Of a DNA stretch of 64,000 nt, positions 10,344-23,278 are shown piece by piece. The stretch spans positions 2,790,001 through 2,854,000 of the forward strand of contig BJKQ01000002.1 in NCBI GenBank assembly GCA_006538405.1, written 5' to 3'. Position numbers and translations under genes: made by a program. The notes under the pieces were generated by a model that worked only from the letters and a program-made list of their open reading frames with translations, made no database searches and was not told the origin of the DNA. The DNA is from Hansfordia pulvinata. Taxonomy: Eukaryota; Ascomycota; Sordariomycetes; Xylariales. How positions within the stretch are numbered: position 1 is the stretch's first letter; each line of letters opens with the position of its first letter.

Positions 10344-10615
10344 ATTCGCGCCGGCACTGCTGTCCCGGACCACGGCCCCCTCCTCTCGCCCGCAACTCCT
10401 GCCTGCCTAGCGACTGACGGTCGAGTTCAAGAATTTCAAGGTCTATCATTGATTTTGGCATGACCGGACTACCGTCTAATGCAACGTTGGCGTTCTATCT
10501 TCCGAGCCATGCGTGAGCGCTGCTCCACCCGTGCGCCCACGACATGATGACTATGGTATATACGGGGTAGGCTGTGTGACGACGCCCTTGGAAGCCTCGG
10601 CTTTCCGTTCCACGC

Positions 10616-12577
10616 TCAGCCGCAGACAACGTCATCGCTCGTCAGCGATGCCTTCTTGTCGTCCATCGCCGGCTCCTTAGGGCCGTCCTTGCCGTCGGCC
10701 TTGGAAGCGTCTCCTCTCCTTGACCCGCGCTCTGCTTTCCCTCCTCCTCCTTCTTGCTCTCCTCCTTATTCTCTTGCTGCTGCTGCCCCTCTTGCTCCAT
10801 CTTCTTCTTGTCCTTCTTGCTCAGCCGGATGCTGCCCTTGGCCAGCGCCTCTTTGGGCAGCGGCCGCACGATCGGCTGCGCCACCCACCACGGCCGCTTG
10901 CACGCCTTGACCGTCTCCACCGAGCTCTCCGTGCTGTCGCTAGGCGCCGCACGCTCGCCCCCGCCGACGCCGCAGCAGCAGCAGCAGAAGAAGAAGAAGA
11001 AGAAGAAGGAGCCCCGGGCGGCGCGTACCCGCTGCCCGTCGCCAGCGGCTGCGGCGGTGGCTGGTGGCGCGGCTTGATCTCGGGCTCCTCCGCCAGGCTG
11101 CGCCCGTCCGTCCGCTCGTATGCCGCCAGCGCCCCGGCCACCCGCCGCTCCACCATGTCCAGCACCTTCTCCACCGCCGCCACGTCCCCGGCCACGCACC
11201 GCGCCAGCGCGTCCCGGATGTCCGTGTGCCGCGAGATGAAGTGCCGCAGCAGGTGGAACAGGTGGGGCCGCACCGCCACCAGGTTCGGCGACGTCGTCCT
11301 CTCCTGCTTACCCCCTCCGCCGCCGTTCTCCTTCTTCCTCTTCTTCCGCGCCGGCCCTTCCTCGTCCTCCTCGCCCGCCCCGCGCTCGTGCAGCCAGGCC
11401 TCGTCGTCCCCGGGCACGAAGAGCGGCCGCCTGGCCGGCGGCTCCCGACCTAGCACGTGCCGGTGCAGGATGTCCATGTAGCGACGGAAGATCTCGTCCA
11501 CCCTCCAGCCCCCCTTGCCGTCCCGGCCCCGCCAGTAGCCCCGCTCCGGGGGCCCGTCCGCCGGCGGCGCCCGTGCAAAGATGGCCGGGTCGCTCAGGTT
11601 GCCCTCGGCGCTCATGACGGCGTCGGCGCCCGTGGCCTCGAGGCACCGCTCCACGTCCCCATTCTGCAGCACGTTGCCGTTGGCGAAGATGACCGTCTCC
11701 GGCGGCAGGCTGTCGCGCAGGAACCGGATGTACTCCCAGTCCGCCAGCCCCGTCAGGTGGCCCTTCTGCTCCCGCCGCCGCCCGTGCACCGTCAGGATGC
11801 TCGCCCCGCGCTCAGCACGTTGCGCGCGTACGCCAGCGTCGCCTCCCGCGTCTCGAGGATCCGGATCTTGGCCGTCACGGGGATCGGGAGCTCCCGGTGC
11901 AGGGTGTTGATCAGCCGGTAGACCAGGTCCTGGTCCTCCTGCAGGAACGCCCCGTAGTGGCCCTTCCGCGCGATCCCCTGCGGGCAGCCCAGGTTCAGAT
12001 CGATGGCGTCGCAGTGGGGCGCCGCCAGCTTGGCGGCGGCCAGCAGGTGCTCGGGCTCGTTGGCGCAGAACTGGACGAAGAGGGGCCGGTCGAACGCGGG
12101 GTTCCCGTCGAGATAGGGCTCGGGCGCGGGGGTCTCGTTGTCGGGGGCATCGGCCGGCGGGGCCTGGCCGTTGCTCGCGCCCGCCTTTGCCGGTGCTAAG
12201 CCTGCCGGGGCGGGCTTTGTGGCTTGGAAATGTGTGTCTCTGTAGCGTTCTGTCTCTTGGAACAGGCGGGCGTGGAACATGGGCGTGTAGGCCAGCAGTT
12301 TGGCGTTGTCGTCCGGGGTCATGAATGATCGCGTCAGCATGCGCCATGCCTGGGTGTCCGCACCTCATCGTCAGTAAAACGCTCTGTCGTCCGCTCTTCG
12401 ACTAGGGCTTTCGTCGTTGGAGTATTTCAGGGCCCTGCTTACAAACTCAGACTGGTCGACCATGGGCGCGACAACAAACTTGGGACTGCCAATGCTTTCG
12501 TAGAACGCACGCCCGCGCAGAGCGGGCGAGGGCTTGGAGGCCCCGTCCCCGAGCGATACTTCGGTCTTGGCAGCCAT
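10616..12577 (-). CDS. DUS1: tRNA-dihydrouridine synthase DUS1 (frameshifted in this sequence)
   Basis: FMN enzyme reducing uridine in the D-loop of tRNAs (positions 16/17 in yeast Dus1). Exon 1 is 12443-12577 (MAAKTEV start), the intron 12350-12442 (GTAAGC...CCCAG), and exon 2 10616-12349. Motifs: [20 protein letters not shown] for the N-terminal FMN-binding region, [20 protein letters not shown] with the catalytic Cys, [26 protein letters not shown] active site and [12 protein letters not shown], then [13 protein letters not shown] near the C-terminus. The frame breaks at 11804-11807 and again near 10958-10962; each is cured by one extra G in a G run of the coding strand. A third -1 shift near 10709-10718 would replace an Arg-rich end by a Lys/Asp-rich tail ending at 10616; without it the stop is at 10642. 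Because all shifts have the same sign and the core stays conserved on both sides, a sequencing error is likelier than a pseudogene. A Ser/Ala microsatellite lies in the C-terminal half. Confidence 0.88.
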
Positions 12578-14034
12578 GCTGGCGAGTCTTCGAGTGATGA
12601 GAATGAGGCCGGTAGCCGCGTTGTTGGTCCAGCGCGGACGCTGCCCCAAGAGCGCCCTGCTAAGCGCCACGGTGGCTGATGCGCCTCGATCGCTTCAAGC
12701 CTTGTGTGGCTCTTTGCGCCTCCAGACCTTGACCAGTGATCTCAAGGGCCTGGTAACGTCCAAGATGGGTGCCGTGCAGCAGCCGGCGAGAGCGTCCCGT
12801 CGTCGCGGCGGTGTCGTTGGTTGCCAGAGAAAGGGTTCGTCGGAGCGAGATTGTGCAGTGAGGAAAAAAAAGGACTCCTGCAGACAAAGGCGCGGTACGA
12901 GGGTCCAGACTGACGCGAGGTGGGGTTCAAAGGTACCGACTTCCACTGGATTGGGTTAGTCGCCTCGGATTAGTCGGTGCTGTCACCGATCGTCTCCCAC
13001 TCATAAGGTAGCGTACCATGATAACCTACTGTACTAAGACCCATCAAGCGTCCTCACCAACGGCCCATGTCTCACGCTCCGGACACCACGAGCACGTGTC
13101 GACATTTTCCCCATCGTGAGAGAAATCGCCGCCTCTCTAGCATGTGATCTTAGGCGTCACACGTAAGGTCTAGTACCACACGGTCACAGATGAGCACACG
13201 GACTTCATCAGCACGCACTTTCGACTCTTTCAAGGAATGAAGCGGACATCACACATTATGGGGGGCACAAGGCCGTCAGCCACCGAAAGAACATGTTCTT
13301 GATAGACAGTGAAAACCCGCCTTCGTCTCGAATACCATTATGTGCGCTGTCTCTCATAAGATAGCCCTGGTCGTCCTCCGAATTCTTGTTCGCTATAAAT
13401 ACAGTCTCCCTCGGCCTGAGTGACTTGTGTATTCACTTGCTCCCGACGCCATGACCATGATTCCCATCCTCAAAGAACACTAGAAGTGGTCGTTGGACAG
13501 CAATAACATGCTTACTCGACCAGCCATGCTCGAGTTTCCGGGATTTTGTCAGGGCCGCCATCCGCTTCTTGACCTCCGAGACCGTACAAGCTGGGCCACC
13601 CAGCATTGCCACGCATGTCGGGATGGCACACCTTTGCAGACGCCTTCCTGTTCACCGACAATAGAGAACCCGGGTTTACCAGGCGGCTGCCAGCAAGCGG
13701 CGTCATTAAACAGCCGACATCGGAGCTGCCAGCAAGTGATACTGTCCCTGGCCTCTCAGCCGCCGTTGCCGGGGATTGTTGAATTTGATGATGAATCTTT
13801 TTTCTTTTTTGCTGCACGCTCAATCGACCCCAAAAATGGTTGAGGACATAAAATGAAGGATGAAACGCCATGACACCTTACTATGCTGACCCTGACAACG
13901 CCATCGAATGATGGAAGAAAATAGAAGAAAAAGATGAAGGTGTCGAAGTACACGGTCGCGGTCTATCGCCTGGAGTCAAGAATGAAATGGGCATCTGAGA
14001 TCTCGTGTTCGTTGCTAGTCGCTGGTGGTCGTCA
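12578..14034. other. Intergenic region between DUS1 and the Bni4-like gene
   Basis: About 1.5 kb: DUS1 upstream region and the 3' flank of the Bni4-like gene. The open frame 13493-13843 has neither domain nor codon bias and is not annotated. Nothing else recognised. Confidence 0.55.
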
Positions 14035-16674
14035 TCAGAAAAAGTGCGTGTAAATCTTGGACGTCTCGTGGACTTCCATCTCCTGTAGAATACCATCAGT
14101 AATTTGAAACAAAGGGCACTATGTGAAGTGAGCCATACCATCTTGAAGCTGTTCAGCTCTTCCTTGATCTGCTGAGCGAGCATTGGCGTGAGGCGGTTGC
14201 ACGTCGCAATCTCGCCGCGGCGGTCGTACTCCCGCTGGGCCATGTGTCATGAAAGACTATGCGAGGGCTGAACGTCGCATTCCGCTTGCCCATGGTGCCT
14301 TGGGGAGTGGAAGGAGCACTCTTGGTATCTTGTCTGAGACGCAGCGCAGACATGAAGTAATCCTCGTTGCCGATAGCGATTGAAGAACTCCGCTTGTGGC
14401 CGGGAGTGTCGTCATTGGGGGTACTGGGAGCACTCGAGTTGGGCGAGTCGGAGACGTTGGGGATCGCAGGCAACTCGAAAGCCGGGCCCTTGTCGCCACG
14501 CGTCGATGGGGTGGGGGACTCGCTGCGAGCTGCTACAGCTGGTATTAGTCATGTTCAGTATCGAATCAGGCAGATTTGACTTACTCTTAAGGATACCCTT
14601 GCGAATAGTCGCAAGAACCTCAGCGCGCTCCTTCTCTCCTCCGACGATGCTCTTTCGTGCGGCCGAGTTATCGGTTCCAGAGCTACCCAGCCTCTCAGGC
14701 GGCTGGATATCTGCTTTCGATGCATCGACCGAGTTCCTCTCCAGCTTAGGGAATCCGGTACCACCGGCGGGTTGAGAGTGGGGATCGGCGTTTACATTGA
14801 CCCTCTCACGCTCCGCCTCGACGGTGATCATCGAGACGGACGCTTGAGTAGCTTCAGGTGCCGCGGGGTCGCCAAGAGGAGCTCCAATGATCGACTTTGG
14901 TCGGAACAATCCTACCAGCGAGCGGCTGCTCTTCTTGACCCCGCGGCCCATCTTGCGGAGCATGATGGACGCAGAAGAGGCAGTAGAGGAGATGGAAAGG
15001 TTGTCGGTGGACCCAGCAAAGAGCTTGGTGCCCGAGTAGATGCTGCTGCCAATACCGCTTTCTTCCTGCTGTTGGGCAATGCGTTGCTGCTCTTGCTCAT
15101 ACAGGTCGTCAGGACCAGGCTCCTTTTGGAGCTTGTTGCCAGCATCCGCAGGCTGAGTCCTCGAGATCTCTTCATCAGTCTGACCAGTCACTTGCTTGAG
15201 CTCAGCAGCACTTCCAAAAGAGAATGCTCGACGGAGCCTCGATGTTTTGCTCTTGGATTTGCCACCTTTCTCATTGATTGCGGCGAGCTGCTGGGCAGCA
15301 GGACTGTTGTTGGCGGCCCCGTGGGAAGAGGTGGGCGGCTTCGCCGCAGTCGTTGCGGACGAGGTTCCTCCAGCCATGTTGGTGGGCTTAGACAGCGGAG
15401 ACGGCACGCGCTTGCCAGCGTCAGACGACGAGCCCCGGGGCGGAACGTTCAGGGATTTATTCTGATCCTGGCCAGATGCCTTGCCTCCGAGGTTGGAAGA
15501 GGTCGAGGCGGGGCTGCTGGTGGGGGCAGCAGAAACGTTGGAGTTTCGATTGGCAGACTAGAGCAGCGGCAATGGTCAGTATTCTAGCGAGGTATTGGGG
15601 AGGGGGTTGGAGGGGGGAGGATCGTGGCCCGATCGGGCATCTGCGGCATGCAACCTAGCTGCACATGCAGGGAAATGTTGTACTCACGGAAGAGGGCCTG
15701 GAGTTGCTGGACCGGCTCGAGACCAGGCTCTCAGAGCTGCCAGTCCTGACGTGTGCGGAGTTCTTCTCAGTCCCTGGAGAGACGATGCGGGGAATCGTCA
15801 TCTGCTCGCGATCATTGCTCGTGTGCTTCTTCAAGCCTCCCGACGTCCCTGCTTTAGATCCCTCCCGCAGGTCTTGCGGGGTCAGAGGAGCAGAATAGTC
15901 CGCCATATCAATTGAGTGCATGCTCCGTCGACGAAACCGCTTTGCCTCCTCTTCAGTACGGTGGCGGTGCACGTGCATGTCATCGACTGAAGATCCCAGC
16001 ATCGATTGGGGCCTCGACGGCAGTTGGGCCGAGTTTCGGGGCAAGTCTATCTTACGGTCTGCCGCGACAGTCCTCGGGTTGTAGAGATGGACAACAGTAG
16101 CCGAGCCAGGGCCGGCACCAGGAGTTTGCGCGTTCTGGTGTACAATGCTGGGGGATGTTTCCGTCGTTTTGGGCGTGGGTCGGCGGTATCGCTCCGGCGA
16201 GGCCTTGGAGGCAGCGACCTGAGCGAATGTTGGCTGCCCCGGGGCACCTCCCCAGGCTGCGGACTGAGGCCGAGATTGGTTTGTCATGTTGGCGTTTGCC
16301 GCCGTGTTGGCAAACGAAGAGCTCTGGTTGTGACGTGATCGAGAATCACTCATCTGCATGTTGCTCGGTTGTCCACGGTAGCCTCCATACTGTTGTTGCT
16401 GCTGCTGCGGCCATTGGCCAGTGGCGGCCAGATTAGGCGTGCTCATGAAAGCGTAGGGCTGGACCGGCGCGCTGCTGCCACGGTAAGATTGCTGACCTCC
16501 GGAGGCGGCGGGAGCCAGGCCGTTGTAGCTACTCCTTTGGGCATGGCCCATGTATGGCTGACTGGACGAGTTGTGCGAGCTGTGCGAGGGCATAATACCT
16601 GCCGATGAGTTGGGTCTCGCCTGGAGAATAGTCGTCGTTCCCGATTGTTGGTAGGTTTGGACAAGCGCAGCCAT
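14035..16674 (-). CDS. Bni4-like scaffold protein (septation/chitin deposition), frameshifted near the 3' end
   Basis: Four exons: 15688-16674, 14585-15557, 14139-14532 and 14035-14082. Introns: 15558-15687 (GTGAGT...CTCTAG), 14533-14584 (GTAAGT...TGTAG) and 14083-14138 (GTATGG...TACAG). About 800 residues, mostly disordered: Gln/Ser/Asn-rich N-terminus with a QQQQQQ run, a basic block around SKTSRLRRAFSFGSAAELK, and a conserved C-terminus PRIVFHDTWPSG / EYDRRGEIATCNRLTPMLAQ, ending HETSKIYTHFF. RIVF fits the RVxF docking motif for protein phosphatase 1. From memory this C-terminal block resembles fungal Bni4, which tethers chitin synthase III regulators and PP1 to the bud neck or septum; the assignment is by motif only. 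The frame breaks at 14231-14233 between PSG and EYDRRGE; one more G on the coding strand restores it. Gene existence is near certain, the name less so. Confidence 0.72.
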
Positions 16675-18500
16675 ATTCAGGTTGAGTTCTGGGAGAAGCT
16701 CAGACCACGGCCACGACCCAATAAATACGATACACCTCTCACACTGGTGATTTGATTCCGTTTGTGATGGGGCTCAAGACCAAACAGCCGGAAGATTTCG
16801 ATTTTGATTAGGGCAAGTACCGAGGTGATGCTGTGAAGAAAATGCCGGGTTAGCGGGAATGTCGCGGTTTGTGACGTTATTTTATGAGGAACCAGATGGC
16901 CGGAAATGAGGCTACACAGGCTGCTTCAAGTTCCAACGAGAGTATAGACTGTGACGGGCATAGGCTTGTTTGGGCAGTCAAAGAACGCGAGCAAAGCTTT
17001 CAATCAACATGTGGGGATCCGTTGCTCACCTCGATTATGAAAGAAGCTGGTTCGTTTTCGAGTTGAATGCAGCCGTGATGGGGACGATACGCCGGCGGAC
17101 ACACAAACGCGAGAAGAAAAGAAGGCGAGTCGAGATAGTAAATGAAGGACGCCTGCGACCAGGGTGTTTTGAACGATGCTTTCCAAAGACGGCCTTGACC
17201 ACTGCTACCGTGAATCAAGACGTAATCTTCAAGCCTACAAAGCGATAGCGTGAAGCTGACGAATCGGATCGAGCCTCGGGGACGCAAGGGCTGGAAATCC
17301 GGGGGAGAACTCGAATGTCTGGCTTGGCTTGGCGAAGCAAATCAAGTGTCAAGGTTGACACAAGAATGTGGTTACGAGGGTATTATTGGGAGGACATGGG
17401 GTGGATCGTTTCGTGCTGATGATGCTGCTCGGGTTGATGGCGAGACGGGGGCGTTGCTCTTTCTTCTCTGATATCGGTCTTGTTCTTCCTTTCTTCTTTT
17501 GCGGGCTGCTCTTCAGGACTGGAGGTGGGCAAATGTTAGAGTGAGTTGGTTCGGATTACGTGGCGAGGTCGGGGCTGGCGGGTGAGTGGGGATGAAGCGA
17601 GCGGGTTTGACGTTTAATGTTGGGAGCAGGTGGCGAGAAAGGGGGTGAGAAGAGATGGCGCGCCTCTGGGGAGGCGCAGACCTGGGGCGCTTCGCCTGAT
17701 TCCGTGCGTCCTCCACTCGCTCCTCCGCGGCGCCGGTTGGGAATCAAATGTAAGGAGGCAGATGCCAACAAAGAATCGGCAGGCAGGGTGTGTGAGAGAA
17801 AGGGGCAAGGGACCGGGAGGGACTCACCAAACGTGTGGAAATGACTACCACCTGGGCGGTAGCGGTTTACAGTGAATAAGGTATGTGAGGCTTTGTATGT
17901 ACGCACTAAGTAGTAGGGGATAAATAGGAGATAAGAAAGAGCAGGAATCAAAGGGGCGAGCAGGTGGCCGCACAATGCAAAAGCCACCACCAAAGAAACA
18001 GAGAGGAAAGAGCCAACAGGGCACAGAGACGGGGACCGACAAATGGAGGGGGCGGGCGGGGGAAAGAGAAAGGGGGCAAGGCAATGCAGAGAGAGGAAGG
18101 CGGCGGTGATGTTGGTGAGGGTTGGGAATTAGGTTCGGAGACGGGATCACGGGAGGGAAGAGAGTGGAAGGAAGGGGACGGACGAGACGACAAGCAGGCA
18201 GGCGGGCGGGTGAGCGGGCAGCCAGAGCAAGAGCGCGGGCTTGGAGGCACGGGCGCTGGCACAGGCAGCCCTGGACACCCTAGGCTGGGGCCCGGGTGGG
18301 CTATCTCCAGGTCGCCCAGAGCCTGGAGCCCAGCAAGGGCGGCCGACGTGGGTGCCGCGCGTGTGCATCCAATGTACCTGTGCGTGTGTGGATACGAGCG
18401 TGTGTCGGGTGCGGGTACGAGCAGTACTCGAGCAGCGTGTGTTGTGTCGAAGGATGGATCTGGATGTACGCTGTCTGCAGGTACAGGCACCCGACTGAAC
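16675..18500. other. Upstream region of the Bni4-like gene, pyrimidine-rich on the minus strand
   Basis: Stretch 17600-18260 is strongly purine-rich on the plus strand, hence C/T-rich on the minus strand, as in fungal promoters and 5' leaders. It therefore probably serves the minus-strand Bni4-like gene, whose leader may be long or contain an intron. The frames on either strand look like by-products of this bias. Confidence 0.5.
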
Positions 18501-21500
18501 ACCTAAGACTGGATCTTGGACCGCGTACCTAGGTTGCGGGTGAATCAGCGCTGGATCACGACCCCAGGGGGCTTAGCTAGGGCCATGCAGCGCGCTGGCT
18601 CAGCACGTGGGTGAGCCCCATTAGGTGCATCTACGCAGCGCGGCAGTCCACCAGCTTCCAGCGCTCCATCTCATGGTTACATTGGATGTACTCCATCTCA
18701 GGTGTGCACCTAAGGGAGCGAACGCGCGGGGAGGACAACCTTACCCACCCGGCGCTGAAGTCCACCCATCGGCAGCCGGAGGTGAACATCTAAGGAGACA
18801 GATTCCGTGCAAGGGAAACGTGGCGGTACCTGCCAGTATCCATTGTCCTCCCGCGACCGACTCCCATTTTCTATATTGATGGACGAACTGCTTAGTGAGG
18901 GGTTCCAATGTAGGTATGTACGTACGAGTACTCCGAATATGTCTGTTCCTTGGCAAGTCAGCGTTGAGCGGCGGAGGAGAGCCACCGGCAGGTACTCGTA
19001 CGGTATCTGGCTCAGGAAGTTCCATCACGATACATGCAGTACTCGGTCCGTTGAGGCGCAATAAACAACACGACCGTAGGGGAATGAGCGCTGAACATGT
19101 AATTACAAACGATTAGGTTTCTTGCGGCAACCGGGACTGATCTGAGTCCCTACCTAGCAGCTTGCGAGAATCAGGGGCCAAAGGGGTTTGGCAGCACGTA
19201 CTCCCGGTACGGATTTTGTACACGTACTCGTACATGTATCTTTGCTATAGGTACCATACACATGCATGTGCCGGTAGTATTTGTTGGAATCTCGTGCCAG
19301 TGGGAGCCCGTGCAGGCTTGCTCGGGGTCGCGCCATGAATGAACTCGGCGTTTCCCTTGGCCTCTTTTCGGCTCTAGACCGCAGTTCAGCCAGACGCTAG
19401 AAGGGCGCGGTGGAGGGCGCGCTACCCAGAGTGTCGTTGCCGAGAAGCCCTGGCTTTCTCGTATGTGGCGGGGCCTCCAAGGGCCGTCAAGACTCTTGGG
19501 GAGGGCCGAGGACAGCGACAGCCTGGGTGAAGATGGCCGAAAGGCAGTCGACAGCAGCTTGTTTGTACGGTGTGCAACATCCGCGTGTGAAGAGACAGCT
19601 TGAGGCCGAGGAACGAGTGGGCGCTGGCCGTCAGTCCGATATCCATGCTTCTAGTATGAGTACGCGTACGATTGGACGGATAGTGCCGCTTCTCGTACTG
19701 TGCCCAAGGCAGCTCCAGTTAGCTGCAAATGCCAGCCGGAGAGACACGGGGGCGCGTGGGAGGCCAGCCATCCTCTCCCCCATCGCTCACGATACTCGTA
19801 CATGTGCATCGCGTATCCACTAAATAAGGGGTCCCTCTGTCCACAAGTACAGATAGACAGACAGCACCGACCGTTGGGTGATTTACTTTTTCCAAGTCCC
19901 GCCGACATCAAAGTACGGCCCGCTTGGCCTGCTTGAATCGACGCACCGGGCCATTCGCCATTAATAACGGCGTCGCCCGTAGTCGCCAACCACAGCTTTT
20001 TAGAATTGTCCGAGACGGCGTGCACCACTCGCCATGGCCCTCGTAATCATCTGATCTCGCCAGGTCCGTCCATAAGGTACCAGCGACTGAGCTTCATCAG
20101 TACGAGTCGATACTCGTCCGTACTTATTACCTATCCAGACAGAGCGCCCAACTGGTCCACACAAGGTCCGAGAGGTTTGATGAAGCACCTCCAGCGTCAA
20201 GCAGATCGCACCACGTATGCCATTCACCTCGTCACGCATTGGAATCTTATCAGCGCCTTCCATGGGCCACTTGAGCACATCCGGTACCCTGAGTGCCTAC
20301 TTCGTTGGTGCCTACCAAGCATCCATATCTGCGTGCCGTCGGGCACGCCAGATCCATCATCGAGGGTGCACGAGCAGGCGTCCGGTCGTCGCAGGCTGAA
20401 CCCAACGGCTGAAGAGGACGTTTCCCAGTGCAGCCCACCACGGGCCACTTTCCGTCCTTTCTCCACAACCGTGGTCGACCAGAGTGCTCGTACTCCTATC
20501 ATATCACGTCATGAACCAGTTCCAATCTGAGCTCAATACCCGTACTGCGAAATGCGCCGGCCATCACTACCTTGCCTGAGATCAGTACGGAGGGATGAAT
20601 ACCAGGTAGTTAGATACCTATGGACGCATACACCATGTACGCCGCAATTTGGCATAATTCTGCAGAAGAAGCCGCTTTATCAATGATTGCCCTGCATTAC
20701 AAGCCTACCTATACCTGTCTACATGTCCACATGTATCTACCATGTTTCGCAGAAATGCGGCTGCAATGTAGGTACTCGTGTGTCAGGTAATTTGTGGATG
20801 GTCTACTTGCAGATACCTAACCTGATGATGAGAGACAGCTAGGTCTTTATTTCGTCTTTTTCTCGTTCTTATTGAAAAGATGTTTTGAACGAAAAATAAA
20901 GGACAAAATTCATTGCGGATATATCTATGGAAGAATATTCCCAAATTATACGTACGTACCTATAGACGTTCATCCTCCAGTCGTTCGTCCTCCAGTCGAG
21001 ACAAGACAATGCATCTGATGTATTTTCAACCAAGCTACTCGCGAATTTGATGTAGGTACGGTAAGGTGGTGCAAATGGATCCCATCAGCGCACATCAACT
21101 AGAAACAGCCTTATCGTCGGAGAAATAGGCTACCTAAGGTACCCGTACTTGGGCTGACGCCGGGGCCCGTCGAGCCTCGTGCGTGTACTCGCGCGTGCAC
21201 AGTGGGATTCCAGGTTGTGGATTGATGAAAGTGGCAAGTCGAATAGGCTGCGGCGGGAATCCATGCTTCTTTCGCATTGCATTGCATTTGCTCGACGTAC
21301 GAGCGCGAGCGCAGGCGGTGCGTTACCTTACTTATGCAGGCAGGGTGCCGCGCAGACGCAGCTGGCCAGTTGCAGCGGGATGCCAGTCTCCGTCTACGAA
21401 GACTTGCACTCTTACGCGATCCCGATGGTCCGTCTCCTTCTAAAGGCATGTAGGTACCTAGGAGTACCTAGATATTCCTTTAGACACCTATGTACATACC

Positions 21501-21672
21501 TAAATAGGTGAGGCGACAAGGTGCTTGTCTTTCCACTGGCATGTAGTACGCGTATGTTGGTAGAGACACTCGGGCACAACCCAAGCCGCTCAAACCATGT
21601 TATTAGAGAAGCATCCGTACGAGAATGGTCCAGCCTTCTACTCGTAGAGCCAGTGCCTCGTCAGTGTGAGCG

Positions 21673-21710
21673 GTGGTGTCGGTGGTGGTGGTGATGGTGG
21701 TGGTGGTGGG
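21673..21710. repeat. GGT trinucleotide microsatellite
   Basis: Slightly interrupted GGT/GAT repeat in the gene-poor block. Confidence 0.85.
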
Positions 21711-21960
21711 GGTCGGTGATGGTGGCAGCAGCCCGCCTACGCCGAGACCGACGCCAACTCGGTCCTCCGTGCACCTGGGGATCTCCTGACAACATGAAGC
21801 AATCCGTCGAATCTGTGTGCCACCCTCCTCCACCCTCGAACGGCGGGTTGGATCTGGGAAAGGGGAGGGTCCGGCCGGTGATTGGCCTCGCCCGGCCCCA
21901 TGTGGGCACGCCAGAGCCCGTCGATGGCTGTTGCGCTAGGCCAGCACGACCAGGTTTAAA

Positions 21961-21972
21961 GGGGGGGGGGGG
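21961..21972. repeat. 12-base poly-G run
   Basis: Uninterrupted G run following TTTAAA in intergenic DNA. Length may be inaccurate, given the homopolymer errors seen in genes of this window. Confidence 0.8.
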
Positions 21973-22773
21973 CTCATGACGCGGCAGCCAATGCTCGAAA
22001 TGAAATTGCCCGCGCCCCTCTCACACTCTCCCCATACTTCTTCGTCGTGTTCCTCGCGGTCCTGGTACTCGTACGTTCACTCCAGCAGACGAGGAGGGCA
22101 CGTGGAGGGCAGGGGAAAGATACCTATACTCAGGCCCAAGGATAGGTTAGGTATGGGTGAGGGCCGACGGGCAGGTCCACGTACCGAACTGGTCTTGCAG
22201 CTTGCAGTGCACCCAACGCAGCCAAATGCAGGCAGGCAGGCAGGTAATCAAAAGCAAGGGGCGGAACGGTGCATATCGCGAACCGCCAAGTGCCCATGCA
22301 CTCGGCAGGATCAAGAAGATTCGGATCCCTCGAGAGAGAAGATCGACGTCGCCACTTCACCAACCAGCTTACTCTGCGGTGCCCGTGGCACGGCACGGGA
22401 AGCAAAGAAGACAGACACCAAGAAGACAGACACCACCTAGGGGTCATCTTGCGTGCCTGCTCCCGTAGTGATAAGCGCGATGCGCCTGGCGCCGACGCAC
22501 CCTCGAAATCCCGACCCGTGTCTCTTGCGCTCCCAGCGACGGGGCCTCCAGTCGCTGCTCCGGGGTGGCTCATGGCTCCTTGCTCCGTAATCTCATTCCG
22601 CCACAGAAGCTGACAGCGGCGTATAAGGACTGGCACGTCCCGCTTCCGCACCCTTTCAGGTGCGGCTAGCGTATAATTGTTGCCGGTCTCACCAAAGTGC
22701 ATTTGGCATCTGGTAGGTCCCAGGGTTATGTCTGGCCTCTACAGAGTACAAGTAGGTACCGTCAAAAATATCT

Positions 22774-22799
22774 TCTTCCCTTCCCCTTCCCCTTCCCCT
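22774..22799. repeat. CCCCTT-type pyrimidine microsatellite
   Basis: Four imperfect copies of a CTTCCC/CCCTTC unit in the gene-poor block. Confidence 0.8.
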
Positions 22800-23240
22800 G
22801 TATATGCGCAACCTTGGCAGAGCACAAGAGTTCGTTGTAGGGTTTGCTCGCGCATCAACCCGCGCCCGATAGCATGGTGGCTCTTCACGGCGGCGGTACC
22901 TGGCATGCACACACATCCTGAGCACTGATGTGGTTCGACTGCTCTGCTCTGCTCTGCCCAGGGATGGGACGGACGGGATGGGCGCGCAAGACGAATTGAC
23001 AAGGGGCACTGGTCGCCACGCCTCATGCGGGATGCAAGCCAAATCCCCATGGGCAGGGGTGGCAGGGCGGGATGCAAGCCGGCGAGCCCGATTCTGGAGT
23101 GCCATTCGCTAGCCGGGGCCTGCAGGTTGATTCATGCAGCTCGACGAAGGCAAGGGATGGCGACAACCTCCATTCCCGTGGATAATGCAGACTTCACCAG
23201 CCCCCTCTCCGATGAGGAGTGATCCGAGTAGTATGGATAA

Positions 23241-23278
23241 TGGTGGTTGGTGGTGGTGGTGGTGGTGGTGGTGGTGGC
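23241..23278. repeat. GGT trinucleotide microsatellite
   Basis: About twelve GGT units with one TTG interruption, in intergenic DNA. Confidence 0.9.

Larger units (their letters stand above)
9275..10615. other. Intergenic region with dispersed TACCTA/TACGAGTA motifs
   Basis: Upstream region of the membrane protein and 3' flank of DUS1. It carries many TACCTACC/TAGGTAGG words at 9660-9960, one perfect ACGAGTACTCGT palindrome and a GGCGTC microsatellite at 10318-10343. No coding frame is convincing. Confidence 0.6.

Noticed and set aside
11804..11807. Programmed ribosomal frameshifting in DUS1
   Set aside because: No slippery heptamer or family precedent, and the same kind of one-base loss occurs in unrelated genes of the window, so sequencing error is simpler.
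13493..13843. 116-codon plus-strand frame between DUS1 and the Bni4-like gene
   Set aside because: No domain, poor third-position GC and no splice context.
21673..23278. Repeats considered as a CRISPR-like or transposon terminal array
   Set aside because: They are simple GGT microsatellites without spacers, terminal inverted repeats or a nearby transposase, and the genome is eukaryotic.
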